In this document: positions 53,501 to 64,000 of the stretch, piece after piece
Layout: every line of letters starts with the position of its first letter
Numbering within the stretch: position 1 is the first letter of the stretch
Assembly: GCA_009193005.1 (NCBI GenBank)
Contig: SDWI01000223.1
Location: 242,145 to 306,144 of the forward strand
Direction of reading: 5' to 3'
Length of the DNA stretch: 64,000 nt
Origin: Lamellibrachia luymesi
Taxonomy: Eukaryota > Annelida > Polychaeta > Sabellida > Siboglinidae
Position numbers and translations under genes: made by a program
The notes under the pieces: generated by a model
What the model was told of the DNA's origin: nothing
Databases searched by the model: none
What the model saw: only the letters and a program-made list of their open reading frames with translations

Positions 53501-56500
53501 TCCTCTCAAGTGAAGTTGTTATGATTATGATATCACCATCTATTTTTATGTGAAATGGTTTTGTATGTGCCATTAATTAATTATTCCTGTATTGAACTTT
53601 ACGCTTAAAATTTATGTAAACAACACTACACCCAGTTAGTAATGACCCCATTCCAGTAAATTCACTCTTTCCAGGCACGTAACTAAGGAGTACATTATGG
53701 CGGGCTGGTGGTTGGTTTATTTTGTATTTTGACAACAGTTAATCTTCTATACTTATATGAATCAAGACTACTACAGGTGGAACATCAAAGAGTTGAGCGA
53801 TGTCACTGACCCGAGGTGTTCATTCCTCCTGATCCGCGTGGTAGATCGGCGGACTAACGTTAACATGACCTCAACGTCCACGCACGCTTTTCATCTTGAA
53901 TAATCGCATTGACCACTGCCGTGCTGGAGCATCCGGTTGCGCATTTAGAGGGGCAGTACGTGGGGTAGCATGGTAAACTACTGGGTGACTACGCTTGCCA
54001 TCCTTGACCTCCCCTTGCGAGGCCCTAGATACGCCACTGGGAACATCGATCAGCTTTGGCGAAGTGCGTACGTTGCGAGGATGATTTGTGATTTGTTGTG
54101 GAAGATCGTTCTGGTCATTGTCAATCTTGGGGAAGAATAGTTATAAGTGTTTGTGGATCTTACTCGCTTCGTCTATATAACGTATTCGTGGGCGGATCCA
54201 GGGGTGTGCATCAGGTGCCCCCGGGCACCCCTAGCTTTGTTATGGACGGGTGGACGGGCGGTGCATAATTATTAGATGTCCTGCACAACGTTGGGTAACT
54301 AGAAGTTTGTCTGCCAATTGGCGACTTCTTGGGGAAAGTGGGCACCACCTTTTTCCAGGTTCTGGATCCGCCCATACTTATTCCTCGCTCAACATGGAAG
54401 ACTGGCCGCGGTCTTGAGACTAACTTAATTTACACGTACACGGTAATTAAGTGGACCGTTAGATCTGACAAAGGATTGGGCTTTTAAATTTTCAAAACAA
54501 AACGTTCCTGGTAATAACAGGCCTATCATAGGCGCCAACTCTTACCGTTTACCCGTAGGGCCTAAGTCTTACGGATTTTCATAAATGTGACGGTCTTACG
54601 GCCGAGTGTAAGACATTCCTGATGGTGTGTGTGTGCGCGTGCTGATCGGGCTGAACAAGACTATTTTTGTATTGTGGGAGACTTATGACGTTGAACTCCA
54701 AACAGCCTTGTCTATGGGCTAACATATGAGTTAGCGAATAACAGATAGATCACGATTGGTTCAAAACAAGCTTTAATAGCGACTCTCGTGAATATTTTAG
54801 TTGTGCACAGTAAGCTGCGCCAAAGTCTCGCTATAGATCCACCCAATACAATGAACACATATCAGCTTGCACGAGGAGGTAATTTTGAGCATGCGCTACA
54901 AACTCGCGGATGCAGATACGGGTTCGTTTGCGATTTTACGGATTACGTAACTGTTAATCCGCAACTGTTGTCACGAGTCTCACATATAGCCTATACACCG
55001 TTCAGGGTCGACACCTATAATATGAGGTATAAATAGAATTATATAATAATTTATGATAACTGCTCAAACAATAAATAAAACATAATAAGGCTTTTAATAT
55101 TAAGTTAACAAGTTGGACTCAAAATAACCCCACCATGGGATATGATGCAGTTACTATAGCAATGACATTCCACAACTATTACAATAGACAGTCTTCTCGT
55201 TATGTATGCTATAGCTAGGGGAAGGCAGTGTTAATTGAGCCACTGGGTTATAGTTGGCCACCCATATACGTTTCTCAGGAAACTACATCAACGGCGGTTA
55301 CTTGGTACCATTGATTGATTGAACAAGTTATTAGAACACGATTGACGTACAATAGGTGCCAATTGACCCAAAGGTAAGAATACATGATTTAAAAGTATGT
55401 TTTTCATCATTTTTGGTGTTTGTGATTATGTATGCTGGTGTGTAAACTATCAACTTATGCGACTAGACTTTAATTGTCTGTGCACTTATACAAATGGCCT
55501 AACTACGCACAGGGAAGAAGATTAATTATTGTTATTCACTTCAAGCCTAAACGGGGCTATTTGAGCCACGTACCAAGGTCCAATTTAATGGGGATAGTTG
55601 GACAGTGGTTAAAAATGAAGACGAGTGTTGTTTTACTTCAAAATAGGACCTACATCATGGAATTCATCTTTCCGGGTAAATTAATTGGAACATTAATTAA
55701 TGCATGTTGCATGATTTGTCAGTGATATGTTATACCCATTGTGAAGATATGTTGGCCGAGTTATTATGAAATTTTAGTAGAAAAGCCTACGTCAATTATA
55801 CAAAACTAATTTGACTCAACTTACGCTACTACGTACACTGTTGCTTATCTTACTCCACACCAATTGATCGAGTGTTAGTTGAGCAAGTTTACCAACCCTC
55901 TTTTAATTATAGCTACATATAGAATATATAATTAACTATATGCATACTAGATCAATTATCTTTAAAATAAAATTGGTCTAAAATGGTCAACTAATAGCAT
56001 AACTTACGCGAGTAAAAACAATTTCGACTTAGGAATATGATTAATTGTCGTAGATATATAAAAAATAAAATAAAATTATTATTAAGTAGTTCAACTAACA
56101 CGTACTGCCTTACAAGTTACACAGCGTGCCAATTAAAGCTAATGAGTCATGTGCTAATAGTAATAATGCTATATGTACACTGAAAAGTCACTGGTTACGT
56201 TGTAAGTATTGATTCATTAGGAGGGCCTGTGTGTTCTGCGTGACAAGTTTCACGTAGGTAGTGCTTGACCTTCCTTGTACCGCCCGTAGAAACTCAACTG
56301 GAACACCGAGTCGGTGGTCCACCTAAAAGTAGGCGAGCGTCACCTTCGACGTCACTGAGGCCATGTAATTCCAAAACTAGGTCTAGGACGTTCGCAACTC
56401 GAGTCAGTCACTGTCACTGAGTCTGATGTGTTCCATTGGGAAACTGTTGTTTTACTTGCATAAAAATGGTACTCGAGGTTTTATACATAGTGATCCATCT

Positions 56501-58140
56501 TGGTTACATCGTACTACACTGATCATATCGACCGCGACTTTTGAGCGAAGACGAGCGTGACCTCTCTACGCGAATAAACATTCTAATCACGTCAAGGTGT
56601 AATCAAGCCAATACTATGGAAAGCCACACTGACACACATAATATATAACCGATTTAGCGCTTCGATCTTATCACTAATACAGTATTGTATTTCAAGCATT
56701 CACATTGTGGATCGCTGTGTATTGTGAAAATTGTCTCACGCTATGATTTGAAGGCAACCTAAATGGGGACCGGGGTACGCACGCACGCACGCCCGCCCGC
56801 ATGCACACACGCATGTAAACACGCACGCACACACAAAGAATACTAGCAGGAGCCATAAGTGTACATGCAGTGGTTACAATACAGCCGATTTAACAAAGCA
56901 AATGTCCATACTCTCTGCACAATTGGGAGTAATAAATAACTAAAACGAAAACAACACGACTATCACGGTAACGGGTCCACCCCTTTCGCATCACACCAGT
57001 TAAGTGATATAACTAAGTTAGATGACATACAAGACAAAGAAACAGAGAAACTGACATGGGACGATGAAATACTACAAGACCCCGGCAAATAAAACCTAGT
57101 CGTAGGAGCCGAGGAAAAGGGTCGTTTTACAACGGCGATAAATTTACCAATTTGTCATCCGACCCGATGTCTTGCGATATCACGGAGCAAAAATCTGTTG
57201 TAAAAACATCTTCGCGAAACCGAATATAGCTAGGCCAATTTGTTGCTACGATTGTGTTGGCGGAATTGGGGATGGTTCCAATCTAACCGACAGTTGGCGA
57301 CGATTATGAAGCAGTGGTCGATTAGGTGCACCCGTCATGACTTTTCATCAAACTGCATGCAAGTCGGGATTGGCGCTGGTTGAGAACTAGGTCGCATTGT
57401 CAAGATATGCGTTGCTCATCTAAGCTCACATATAATTTAGGTGCGCATCGTCATGCGACACTCTGTCGCCCGACTAATTGGGAAACAAATTGCTCGTATA
57501 ATCCAAGCTTAACAGGGGAACGTCCCCGGTTTTAGCCTGGGAGTGGTCATGTATTGCAGTTTCCGGCCAGATATCACTCACATCACTCAGAGGCCTCCTC
57601 CAATAAAATAAATCCTGCTTATAGGCCCCTAGCTGGGAATGATATCATAAATATGTCCAAATACCAATAAAAATGGGAAATACAGGGTCTATAATCCTTA
57701 AACAGGAAATTATATTATGTTTATGGAACTTAATAATACAAGCAAACTTGTTTCTTATAATTAGAGGTAAGGCCTAAACGACCATCGTAGAGGTTAAATA
57801 TGCTCAATTTTTGCAATTTCAACTTTACATATGTCACTTTTAATAAATGCAATTCATTGTGTAATAAATGTGTGATGTACTTATACAGTCTTGGAACCGG
57901 TTTCCGTGCCCTGGTAATTATTTTAGCAGCTTATTTTAGTGAATTGTAGATCTTTGCGTACTGCTCCATAAACGTTAATGTCATAGTTTACCCTTTGATA
58001 CATTGTTGTGAAGAATATTTGATTCACTGTCTGGACATATAAAAATTTGATACAATTAAATACATACATACANATATATATATATTTATATATGCAAATA
58101 GCGTTTAAAAGTGTTGCTTAGACTATTAATAGGTAAAGTT
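53501..58140. other. intergenic region between FAK and COX5B
   Basis: Apart from the TIR element at 54189-54376, nothing is recognised. An ORF at 54788-55036 (82 codons) has no recognisable domain. A (CGCA)n/(CACG)n-type alternating purine-pyrimidine patch lies at 56773-56836, and an N with TA runs at 58073-58095. Confidence 0.5.
54189..54376. mobile_element. short TIR element (MITE)
   Basis: Left end 'tgggcggatccagg' and right end 'cctgg/ttctggatccgccca' are inverted repeats of about 13 bp around a 160-bp interior without an ORF. No target duplication is obvious, so the superfamily is unassigned. Confidence 0.7.
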
Positions 58141-58333
58141 TCGTTGTTAAGCTTCTCGATAGCCACATTCCGCTTTCACAAATGTTCGCCCCCCCCCCCA
58201 GTAAACATATTGAGTGTATTGTCGTGGTCGGCGTTCCATTTGGAGATCTCCTATTTTCTCACGTGACGAGACCTCGGTGACAAATGTTTGCGAGATCGGC
58301 TTCTCTTTGAGTAGCATTGCTTGAAAGGCGAAC
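58141..58333 (+). promoter_or_regulatory. putative COX5B promoter / 5' UTR
   Basis: About 190 bp before the COX5B ATG contain a C10 run (58188-58199), an E-box palindrome TCACGTGA (58259-58266) and C/G-enriched sequence. No TATA box is evident near the ATG. Assignment rests on position and motif only. Confidence 0.35.
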
Positions 58334-58496
58334 ATGGCATCGATGCTGACAAGAACTGCTGCCCAAGTGGCCAGGCGAACGCTGCTTCCGTTGAGTTCGA
58401 GGTTATATTCATCAGAAACACCACTATACTCCCGAGTGGACCCAGTAAAAGGAAAAGTAGGCAAGTACATATTAAATTTAACGGCAACGCGTCACG
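58334..58496 (+). CDS. COX5B: COX5B exon 1 (mitochondrial presequence)
   Basis: ATG 58334 (A at -3, G at +4). The donor CACG|GTAAAA at 58497 was chosen because exon 2 can only be read with one preceding base: the other two phases hit stops. It gives 54 codons plus G. Earlier GTs (58427, 58442, 58457) are in phase 0 and would break the frame. An unseen small exon in intron 1 remains possible. Confidence 0.6.
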
Positions 58497-59298
58497 GTAA
58501 AACTGGCTGGACGACCTGAGCCGTTAGTTACTGCGATGGCGGCGGTGTCATTGCGGGCTTTAATTTCACGTAAACGCTTTTCGTGGAGGTATGGTACAAA
58601 TGCACTTTTTAAACATGTGTGTATCTTTACTAGACACCGTTTATGCTAATTAAAAAGTTGTTAGCGAAGTTCGTTGAGACGTCCAGAAGTGGGGTCACGT
58701 GAAGGTCACAAAAAAGTTTTGAGTACAAATTTGACGTATGTAATTGTAAAGCGCGGGCCGTTATGTCGTTGAAAATATGCACCTAGATGCGTATGCTACC
58801 GGCAGATTAGATTACTTTTCATACTCAAGAATTGCACTGGTACTGTTGATATAAAAGGTCGAATAGGTGTACGTGAGCTTACTTACCTTTAAAATCGCCC
58901 ACTCCAACCAGTTTGTTATTTTTACGAGGCCCGTACATGATTATTCGTTAGCGTGTTTCTTTACGTGCGCGACTGAAATGTTGTTTCATTTTACAAAGAA
59001 TAAGCACCATAACTATACCATTTTGGCCATACGGAGGTTCCGGGTCGATAAATTTTTGTTGCTTCTTGTACGCTTCTGCAATATATATGTAATGTGACGT
59101 GGTCTGTGTATGTCACAGTTGTGTGGCACACGCATGCTCTTTTATTATAAAATATGCTGCTATATTTTACCATCATTATATTATAATCCATATTGGAATA
59201 ACCTTATTCAAATACTTTGAATTTTGAAGCGGTCATACTAAACACCGCCCACAACCACACGTGACCACGGGCAACTGAATCAGCTTGAGCCCCTGTAA

Positions 59299-59337
<39 letters not shown>

Positions 59338-61784
59338 GTATGCAACTAGGAATGACCCTACTCACCTTTCAACATCCGTATCTCGGCGTTGCGATGCGTA
59401 ATCCGAATACTATGACTAACAAAGGATTTTGCACCTCACTACCCAACAAGCACCTCACTTCCGGTAACATTGTAATGTTAACATATGCTGTGTGGTGTTA
59501 TTTCTGTGCGTACAGTCGTTAACGTACCGCTTTTCATAAGAAATCCATATATGTTTTTAATGACAAGTAGGTATAGTGAAAGTTTATTCATTGGGACATT
59601 TGTGTAAGGTCATAGTATTCGGATTACGCATCGCAACGCCGAGATACGGATGTTGAAAGGTGAGTGGGGTCATTCCTAGTTGCATACCCTTATATATATA
59701 TATCAGTTACAGGGGCTCAAGCTGATTCAGTTGCCCGTGCACGTGACAATATCACCTCATGTAAACCCAGCTTTACACCGTGATCCAATCGCCAGCATCG
59801 ATCCAGTGTCTGACAACTTGTTTTCTTGCCTCCTAAAAACATCTGCACACCCATAGCATAATCTATATGCTTTTCTGTGATGATGTTTTAATTTATTTAT
59901 ATATTTAAAGGACTTTTAGTTTGCATGCACATTAGCGTAAGCTAGAAACTGGCACATCAAAAAACTTTTTTTTTTTTTTTTTAAATGTGATGATTGTATC
60001 ATGACATCTTTTAGAAGTGATTGTTTCAATGTTTATAACTTTAACATTTTACTGCAATGTTACCAAGAGTAACTCTACATTATCCACCTCCATGTTTCAG
60101 CTGATGACCAAGTTGACATGCCAGATACACTTGGCCATGCTGTAGGAATAGAGCGTTTCGAGCTGTTGGCTCGTGCTGCAGGAAACGAGGCAAGTCTAGA
60201 TCTTTGTAGAACTTAGTCACCCTTGGAATCTTGTGAAACTCTGAGAGATTTTACAATTGTTTAAAAGGAATACTTGGGGAAAAAAAGGAATACTTGTGCA
60301 TGTTATTGTCCTCCGACATGCGAAGGAAACATGCACTCCCAATTACACAAAACATGCCAAAAGCTATAATCATGTTTTGCAAGACATGCCGTATCTGATC
60401 AAAATAAATCTTTTGGTGCCACCAGTTGGGAAAATAACTGCATAAATTCACGATCTTATTAGAGAGACCGAGAGAGGGCCAACTTACAGAGAAATTTAAT
60501 GTGATTTAGAGGATGTCACTTCTGAAATGTCTGTTTTGACCCATCGACCTTTTAACCAAATACATAGTAGGTATTTTACTAAGTTTTGGCAAGGCGCCCA
60601 GGCAGGTAAACCTGGCCAAGTTTGAATTCAGAGTAAATCTGCAATGCCTATCCAACATGAAGCAACCCTCTGTTTGCACAAAAAGTATGCAGCAAACCAG
60701 TTGAAGTATATCAGTATAAAGTGAATAAAAGTTGCAAGATGTGGCATTTCAACAAAATTACAAATTCCACTTTATTCCAGGCTTGTTGTTTTATTTGCTA
60801 AAATAACATCTTAATAAAGTTCTAACTAGACCTACATAGCGTACCAATCCAACTGTTTACTACTGGGACTGCTTATCAATTATTAACTGCTTAACCCCTT
60901 TTGTTTTGGTGTGCTGCCGAGCTTGGGTCTCCCAAGGATTTTAGTGCAATAGAAATGTTTTATATACTATTATTATTTGTATAAAAGTGCTGCATCTCTT
61001 GAACAATCAGTGTATTGATGGATGTCACATGAACAGTGCTCTGCATGCAGGATCCATTTGAATTGAACATCAAGAAGAGGGCGAAGGGTACCAAAGGCGA
61101 GCCCACCATCATTCCCTCCATGTACCACTACAGACTTGTCGGCTGCATCTGTAAGTGGTAATTTCTTAGGGGTGTTCTCAAAACATAATTTGTATGACAT
61201 TACACAAGACTGATGTTAATAACATCAGACCATCCATCCACTGCATGACACTTGAATTACATCAATCCGTGTGCGTGAAGTTATAACCACCACGAACTGG
61301 AATCCAGTTGTTTTGGGTCTTGATGTTTTGACATCTCTTACAACTAACACTAATGCAGCTTTTTGTCATCATGTGATACGTAGACCAGAATTGAATTCTA
61401 TTCTTAATGACTTGTGTGAATAATCTGTTGCTAAGGGCAGTTCTGAAACATTCTACACATAATTATTGAATATTTTAAAAACTGCATTTGCTCCCGGGGG
61501 TACAATTATTGGAAAAATATCACGTATATAACCCAGCAAGAAAGCTAATATCACTTATTTAAAAAAATTACATTAATTGAAAAAGAAATATTTGGTTGCA
61601 ATTGTGTCCAGTAGTCGTTGATCGTTGTGTGTGTGTATGACTGAACGAGTGGTTTGTGTTGCCAGGCGAGGAGGACGCTGTGAGCATCAACTGGATGTAC
61701 CTGTACAAGGGCGAGCCACGCCGGTGTAACTGCGGCTATTGGTTCAAGCTGGTCGACCTTGAAGTCCGTGACTACGGTCAATAG
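58334..61784 (+). CDS. COX5B: cytochrome c oxidase subunit 5B, mitochondrial precursor, whole gene, 4 coding exons
   Basis: Nuclear-encoded structural subunit of complex IV, on the matrix side of the inner mitochondrial membrane, holding one zinc ion. Coding exons 58334-58496, 60101-60189, 61051-61150 and 61666-61784 total 471 nt (156 aa; human precursor 129). The N-terminus MASMLTRTAAQVARRTLLPL is Arg/Ser/Ala/Leu-rich and acid-free, a typical mitochondrial presequence. The core HAVGIERFELLARAAGNEDP and FELN, GTKGEPTIIPSMYHYRLVGC, ICEED and YLYKGEPRRCNCGYWFKLVD is diagnostic for COX5B. Cys116, Cys118, Cys138 and Cys140 are the predicted zinc ligands. Exon 1 and its donor are the least certain: residues 28-54 have no clear counterpart. 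Intron 2 is GC-AG. Not co-transcribed with FAK. Confidence 0.9.
58536..58588 (+). CDS. alternative first exon or separate presequence-like ORF (speculative)
   Basis: ATG at 58536 opens MAAVSLRALISRKRFSWR, another acid-free, Arg/Ser/Leu-rich presequence-like peptide, followed by GAG|GTATGG at 58589. That donor is phase 2 and cannot join exon 2 of COX5B (it would create a stop). A weaker donor, CAC|GTAAAC at 58570, is phase 1 and could. Confidence 0.25.
59258..59747. mobile_element. foldback hAT-type MITE with perfect 8-bp TSD (COX5B intron 1)
   Basis: Element 59266-59739 (474 bp). Arms 59266-59416 and 59609-59739 are inverted copies that differ mainly in the length of an internal TA run and a single base (ccctact/ccccact); the loop is 59417-59608. 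Termini read CACGGGCAACTGAATCAGCT. Flanks 59258-59265 and 59740-59747 are both CACGTGAC. There is no transposase ORF; it would depend on an autonomous element elsewhere. Arm identity indicates recent origin. Confidence 0.9.
60101..60189 (+). CDS. COX5B: COX5B exon 2
   Basis: Acceptor 'acctccatgtttcag', donor GAG|GCAAGT (GC type). Encodes DDQVDMPDTLGHAVGIERFE then LLARAAGNE. HAVGIERFELL corresponds to the 'xATGxExxEL' segment of other COX5B proteins. Phase 1 in, 0 out. Confidence 0.93.
61051..61150 (+). CDS. COX5B: COX5B exon 3
   Basis: Acceptor 'gctctgcatgcag', donor TCT|GTAAGT; phase 0 in, 1 out. Encodes DPFELNIKKRAKGTKGEPTI then IPSMYHYRLVGCI, with the first zinc-ligand Cys; the second is split across the next intron. 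Confidence 0.96.
61666..61784 (+). CDS. COX5B: COX5B exon 4 (zinc site, stop)
   Basis: Acceptor 'ggtttgtgttgccag'. Completes Cys118, then EEDAVSINWMYLYKGEPRRC and NCGYWFKLVDLEVRDYGQ, TAG at 61782-61784. The second half of the zinc site is C-x-C, shorter by one residue than the vertebrate C-x2-C; I recall the fly protein having the same C-x-C form. Confidence 0.96.
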
Positions 61785-64000
61785 ACAAATACCACAATTA
61801 GTTGGAGCAGCCAGCGGTTCCACGTGTGGCACAACTCGATAGTTATGTTATTCGGAAGTGATGGAAGCACATTTTACTCGGATAGGACGATGCTGTGAAC
61901 ATGGGCTGGCATGAACATGGCTGCTGTACTGGGTGTAGTACAAATGTTTTGGAAGCAGGGGGTGTGGCGCCATGTTGTGTTGGCCTACACTCGGGCTGGC
62001 CAGTTGGGTCGGTTTCTGTTTGTTGCAGGTTTACTGTTGACTAACGACAACGTGTTATGTTGTAGTACGGGTTGCAACATTAAAAAGGAAGTCCTTTTTG
62101 GGTATCTACCACTGGTGACTCTGGTTTCATAATTTCTTGGAACAAGATGTAGTATGAATGTATTCTGCCGTCCTTACAAAACTGTATTCAGTTTTACAGC
62201 ATTGACTGTGTAAAGTGATAATACACCGATTCATCTTCTGGCCTAGACTGATGCCGACTGATTTTTACCAGCTAGTATATGCAGATCTTAATGCACACAT
62301 AAAAACAAGTGGAATGTAGCCAAAACTTGCAGTTTGTTTATTTGAGTTATCTGCACTCTGACCCGGATATGTGTATCCAGCAGACTTGGGGTCAAGTATA
62401 TTATATCAACAAAATTTATCAATTTCATATCGAAAAATTAAGTATGTGATGAGAGCAACTGTAAACTTTTACATACTCAATGCCAACACATCTTAGTTAC
62501 TTTAATTCATGCAAATTGTGACCCATAACAGCAAATATAATTGATTGTAGCAAATATTTTAACTGATACTTTCAATTACATTTTCACCAATTCCAGTTGC
62601 TTTCCTAAACAAAATGGCAATGACAAATAAATTACAATGTACAAGTTTGGTAACGTTTATAACACAAATAATACAAGTTAGTTGTGCTACTCAAGGATGT
62701 TATACACCATATGTACCATTTAGGGCTCCCTGTACAACATGTATTGGCTCTAAAAATAATCTTGATAAAAATCGTTATATTCTGAGTGCAGGTCAATCAC
62801 ATCCTCATGAAACAGATCCCACTAGCATAGCATTGCACTTTTTGCAAGATCCACAAGGCATGGGATTAATGTTCATACACAAAACCTGTTTTCCAAACGC
62901 TGACTGGAAAGTGAGGTGAAACTGAATCTTGCAGTTGTGATTTTTGCTTATTTTATAAGGTGAATTGATGGAGACTCAGAAGAAAATTTTTATTTGCATC
63001 ATTTGAAGTAAATTAGAACTTGCAGCAGCAATACTTTCAGTAACAAACAGAAAAACATGGCTAGTTCATGAACACAATTTATGTCAACTTCAATATAGCA
63101 ATGAACACTCACTAAACTGTACAGTAGTAAATATTTATTGTCGATACAAATCACACTGTGCACATGTCATTAGTTTATAATTTAAAACAGTAGTCGTACA
63201 AGGGGTTTTGGCGAAAGAGAACCTGCATTGCATTGTTCTTGATACATTCATTCAGTCGTATCCTGTTGCATAGACACCAGATAGAAGGGACCATCTTTTC
63301 CGAAATTCATGGGCAAATTGGGGTAGTTTCGAAACGGCAGTAGGTGGTTTTGAACTCTGGTACCCTCGACTGAAAGGCTGACACTACCATGTAGACTGCC
63401 ATGCCCCACACTGACAACGGCCAAATATTCTAACATTACTTCTAAGCCATACCTTATAACATTAATATATGAAACGTTCATCTGCAAAATGTATTGTATC
63501 CAAATTGTGCATTTTGAGATAAATCATGTTTTCTGTTGCACGTTGAGCGATAGATAGGACAACCATTATTTCATAAGTGTAGCATAAAATTAATTTTTGC
63601 TGCAAGACATCTCCATCGTTATCAACTTGATAGCAGCACACGACCTCTCTTAACTCAATTTGTGTGACTTGGGGTTATAACGTACATGTTTTTTTGTGGA
63701 TAAACATTTCATATTTTTGGTTTATGACTATATTCTAGATCAAAAGAAAAGATGTAAAAATTTAATTCACCATTCATAACAGCTTCCCTAGTTATAATAA
63801 TTGACTGCCATCATTGCTGCCCGCTTCACTAATTATTTAATACATTTTTAAACATGAATTATCCAGTACAAGAGATAACTTGTGTTCGCAGACTAACTAT
63901 AGTTATAAAGATCTTTGGCATCTATGGCCCAAGTGATTTTATTCATTATGTTTTAATGTTTTATAACAACATTCACTGTTCCTAATTAAAACCAGTCTGA
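61785..64000. other. COX5B 3' UTR and downstream, no further gene recognised
   Basis: A possible poly(A) signal AATAAA lies at 62626-62631; nearer ones are only weak variants. The ORF at 62614-62919 (101 codons, Cys/Thr-rich, AT-rich) shows no domain I recognise. Nothing else stands out to the window end. Confidence 0.45.

Noticed and set aside
54788..55036. 82-codon + strand ORF in the spacer
   Set aside because: No recognisable domain, no promoter or splice signals of note; length is within chance for this composition.
58147..58487. Minus-strand ORFs of 107 and 78 codons opposite COX5B exon 1
   Set aside because: They are shadows of the + strand presequence exon and its 5' UTR, with no homology.
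62614..62919. 101-codon + strand ORF downstream of COX5B
   Set aside because: AT-driven composition and no recognised domain; probably a chance ORF, though a small secreted-like protein cannot be fully excluded.

Overview
This is animal nuclear DNA, AT-rich and intron-rich, with no bacterial or viral gene organisation. Two protein-coding genes can be read with confidence, both on the + strand: a focal adhesion kinase gene (FAK, PTK2/PYK2 family; 27 coding exons, ATG 25821 to stop 50894, 1117 residues predicted) and a gene for cytochrome c oxidase subunit 5B (COX5B; 4 coding exons, ATG 58334 to stop 61784, 156 residues predicted). The intact FERM-kinase-FAT layout, tRNA-derived SINEs whose tails include a 'gcgctatgtaag'-type end, and very many minisatellites suggest a non-vertebrate metazoan, most likely marine. 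The sequence alone does not let me name the phylum.

Layout. 1-25.6 kb: no exon I can defend, only minisatellites (18, 41, 26, 44, 24 and 12 bp units), dispersed repeats, one hAT-like MITE and simple repeats; it is probably intergenic plus 5' untranslated or intron sequence of FAK. 25.6-50.9 kb: FAK. Exons 1-8 encode the FERM domain, exons 9-11 the linker with the autophosphorylation tyrosine (Tyr364, DYAEI), exons 12-18 the kinase, exons 19-24 a proline/serine-rich linker and exons 25-27 the FAT four-helix bundle plus a C-terminal tail. All splice phases agree and the summed CDS is 3354 nt. 50.9-58.3 kb: 3' UTR and intergenic DNA with a short TIR element. 58.3-61.8 kb: COX5B, with a large foldback element in intron 1 and a GC-AG intron 2. 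61.8-64 kb: no recognised gene.

The two genes act in separate processes (integrin and growth-factor signalling at the plasma membrane; complex IV of the mitochondrial inner membrane). Nothing links them beyond adjacency.

The most unusual structure is in FAK intron 5: the 3' splice site plus the first 14 codons of exon 6 are repeated 14 times at exactly 57 bp (29986-30783). Every unit keeps the codon phase and 13 of 14 keep an AG acceptor, so up to six extra 19-residue copies of the FERM basic-patch segment could be spliced in without breaking frame. Similar short amplifications have struck a SINE (34 bp x 22, each unit with a Pol III B-box-like motif, 42571-43305), a dispersed repeat (the same 26-bp segment in two separate copies) and the end of FAK exon 25 (one decayed copy). 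The locus therefore shows repeated birth of minisatellites from functional segments.
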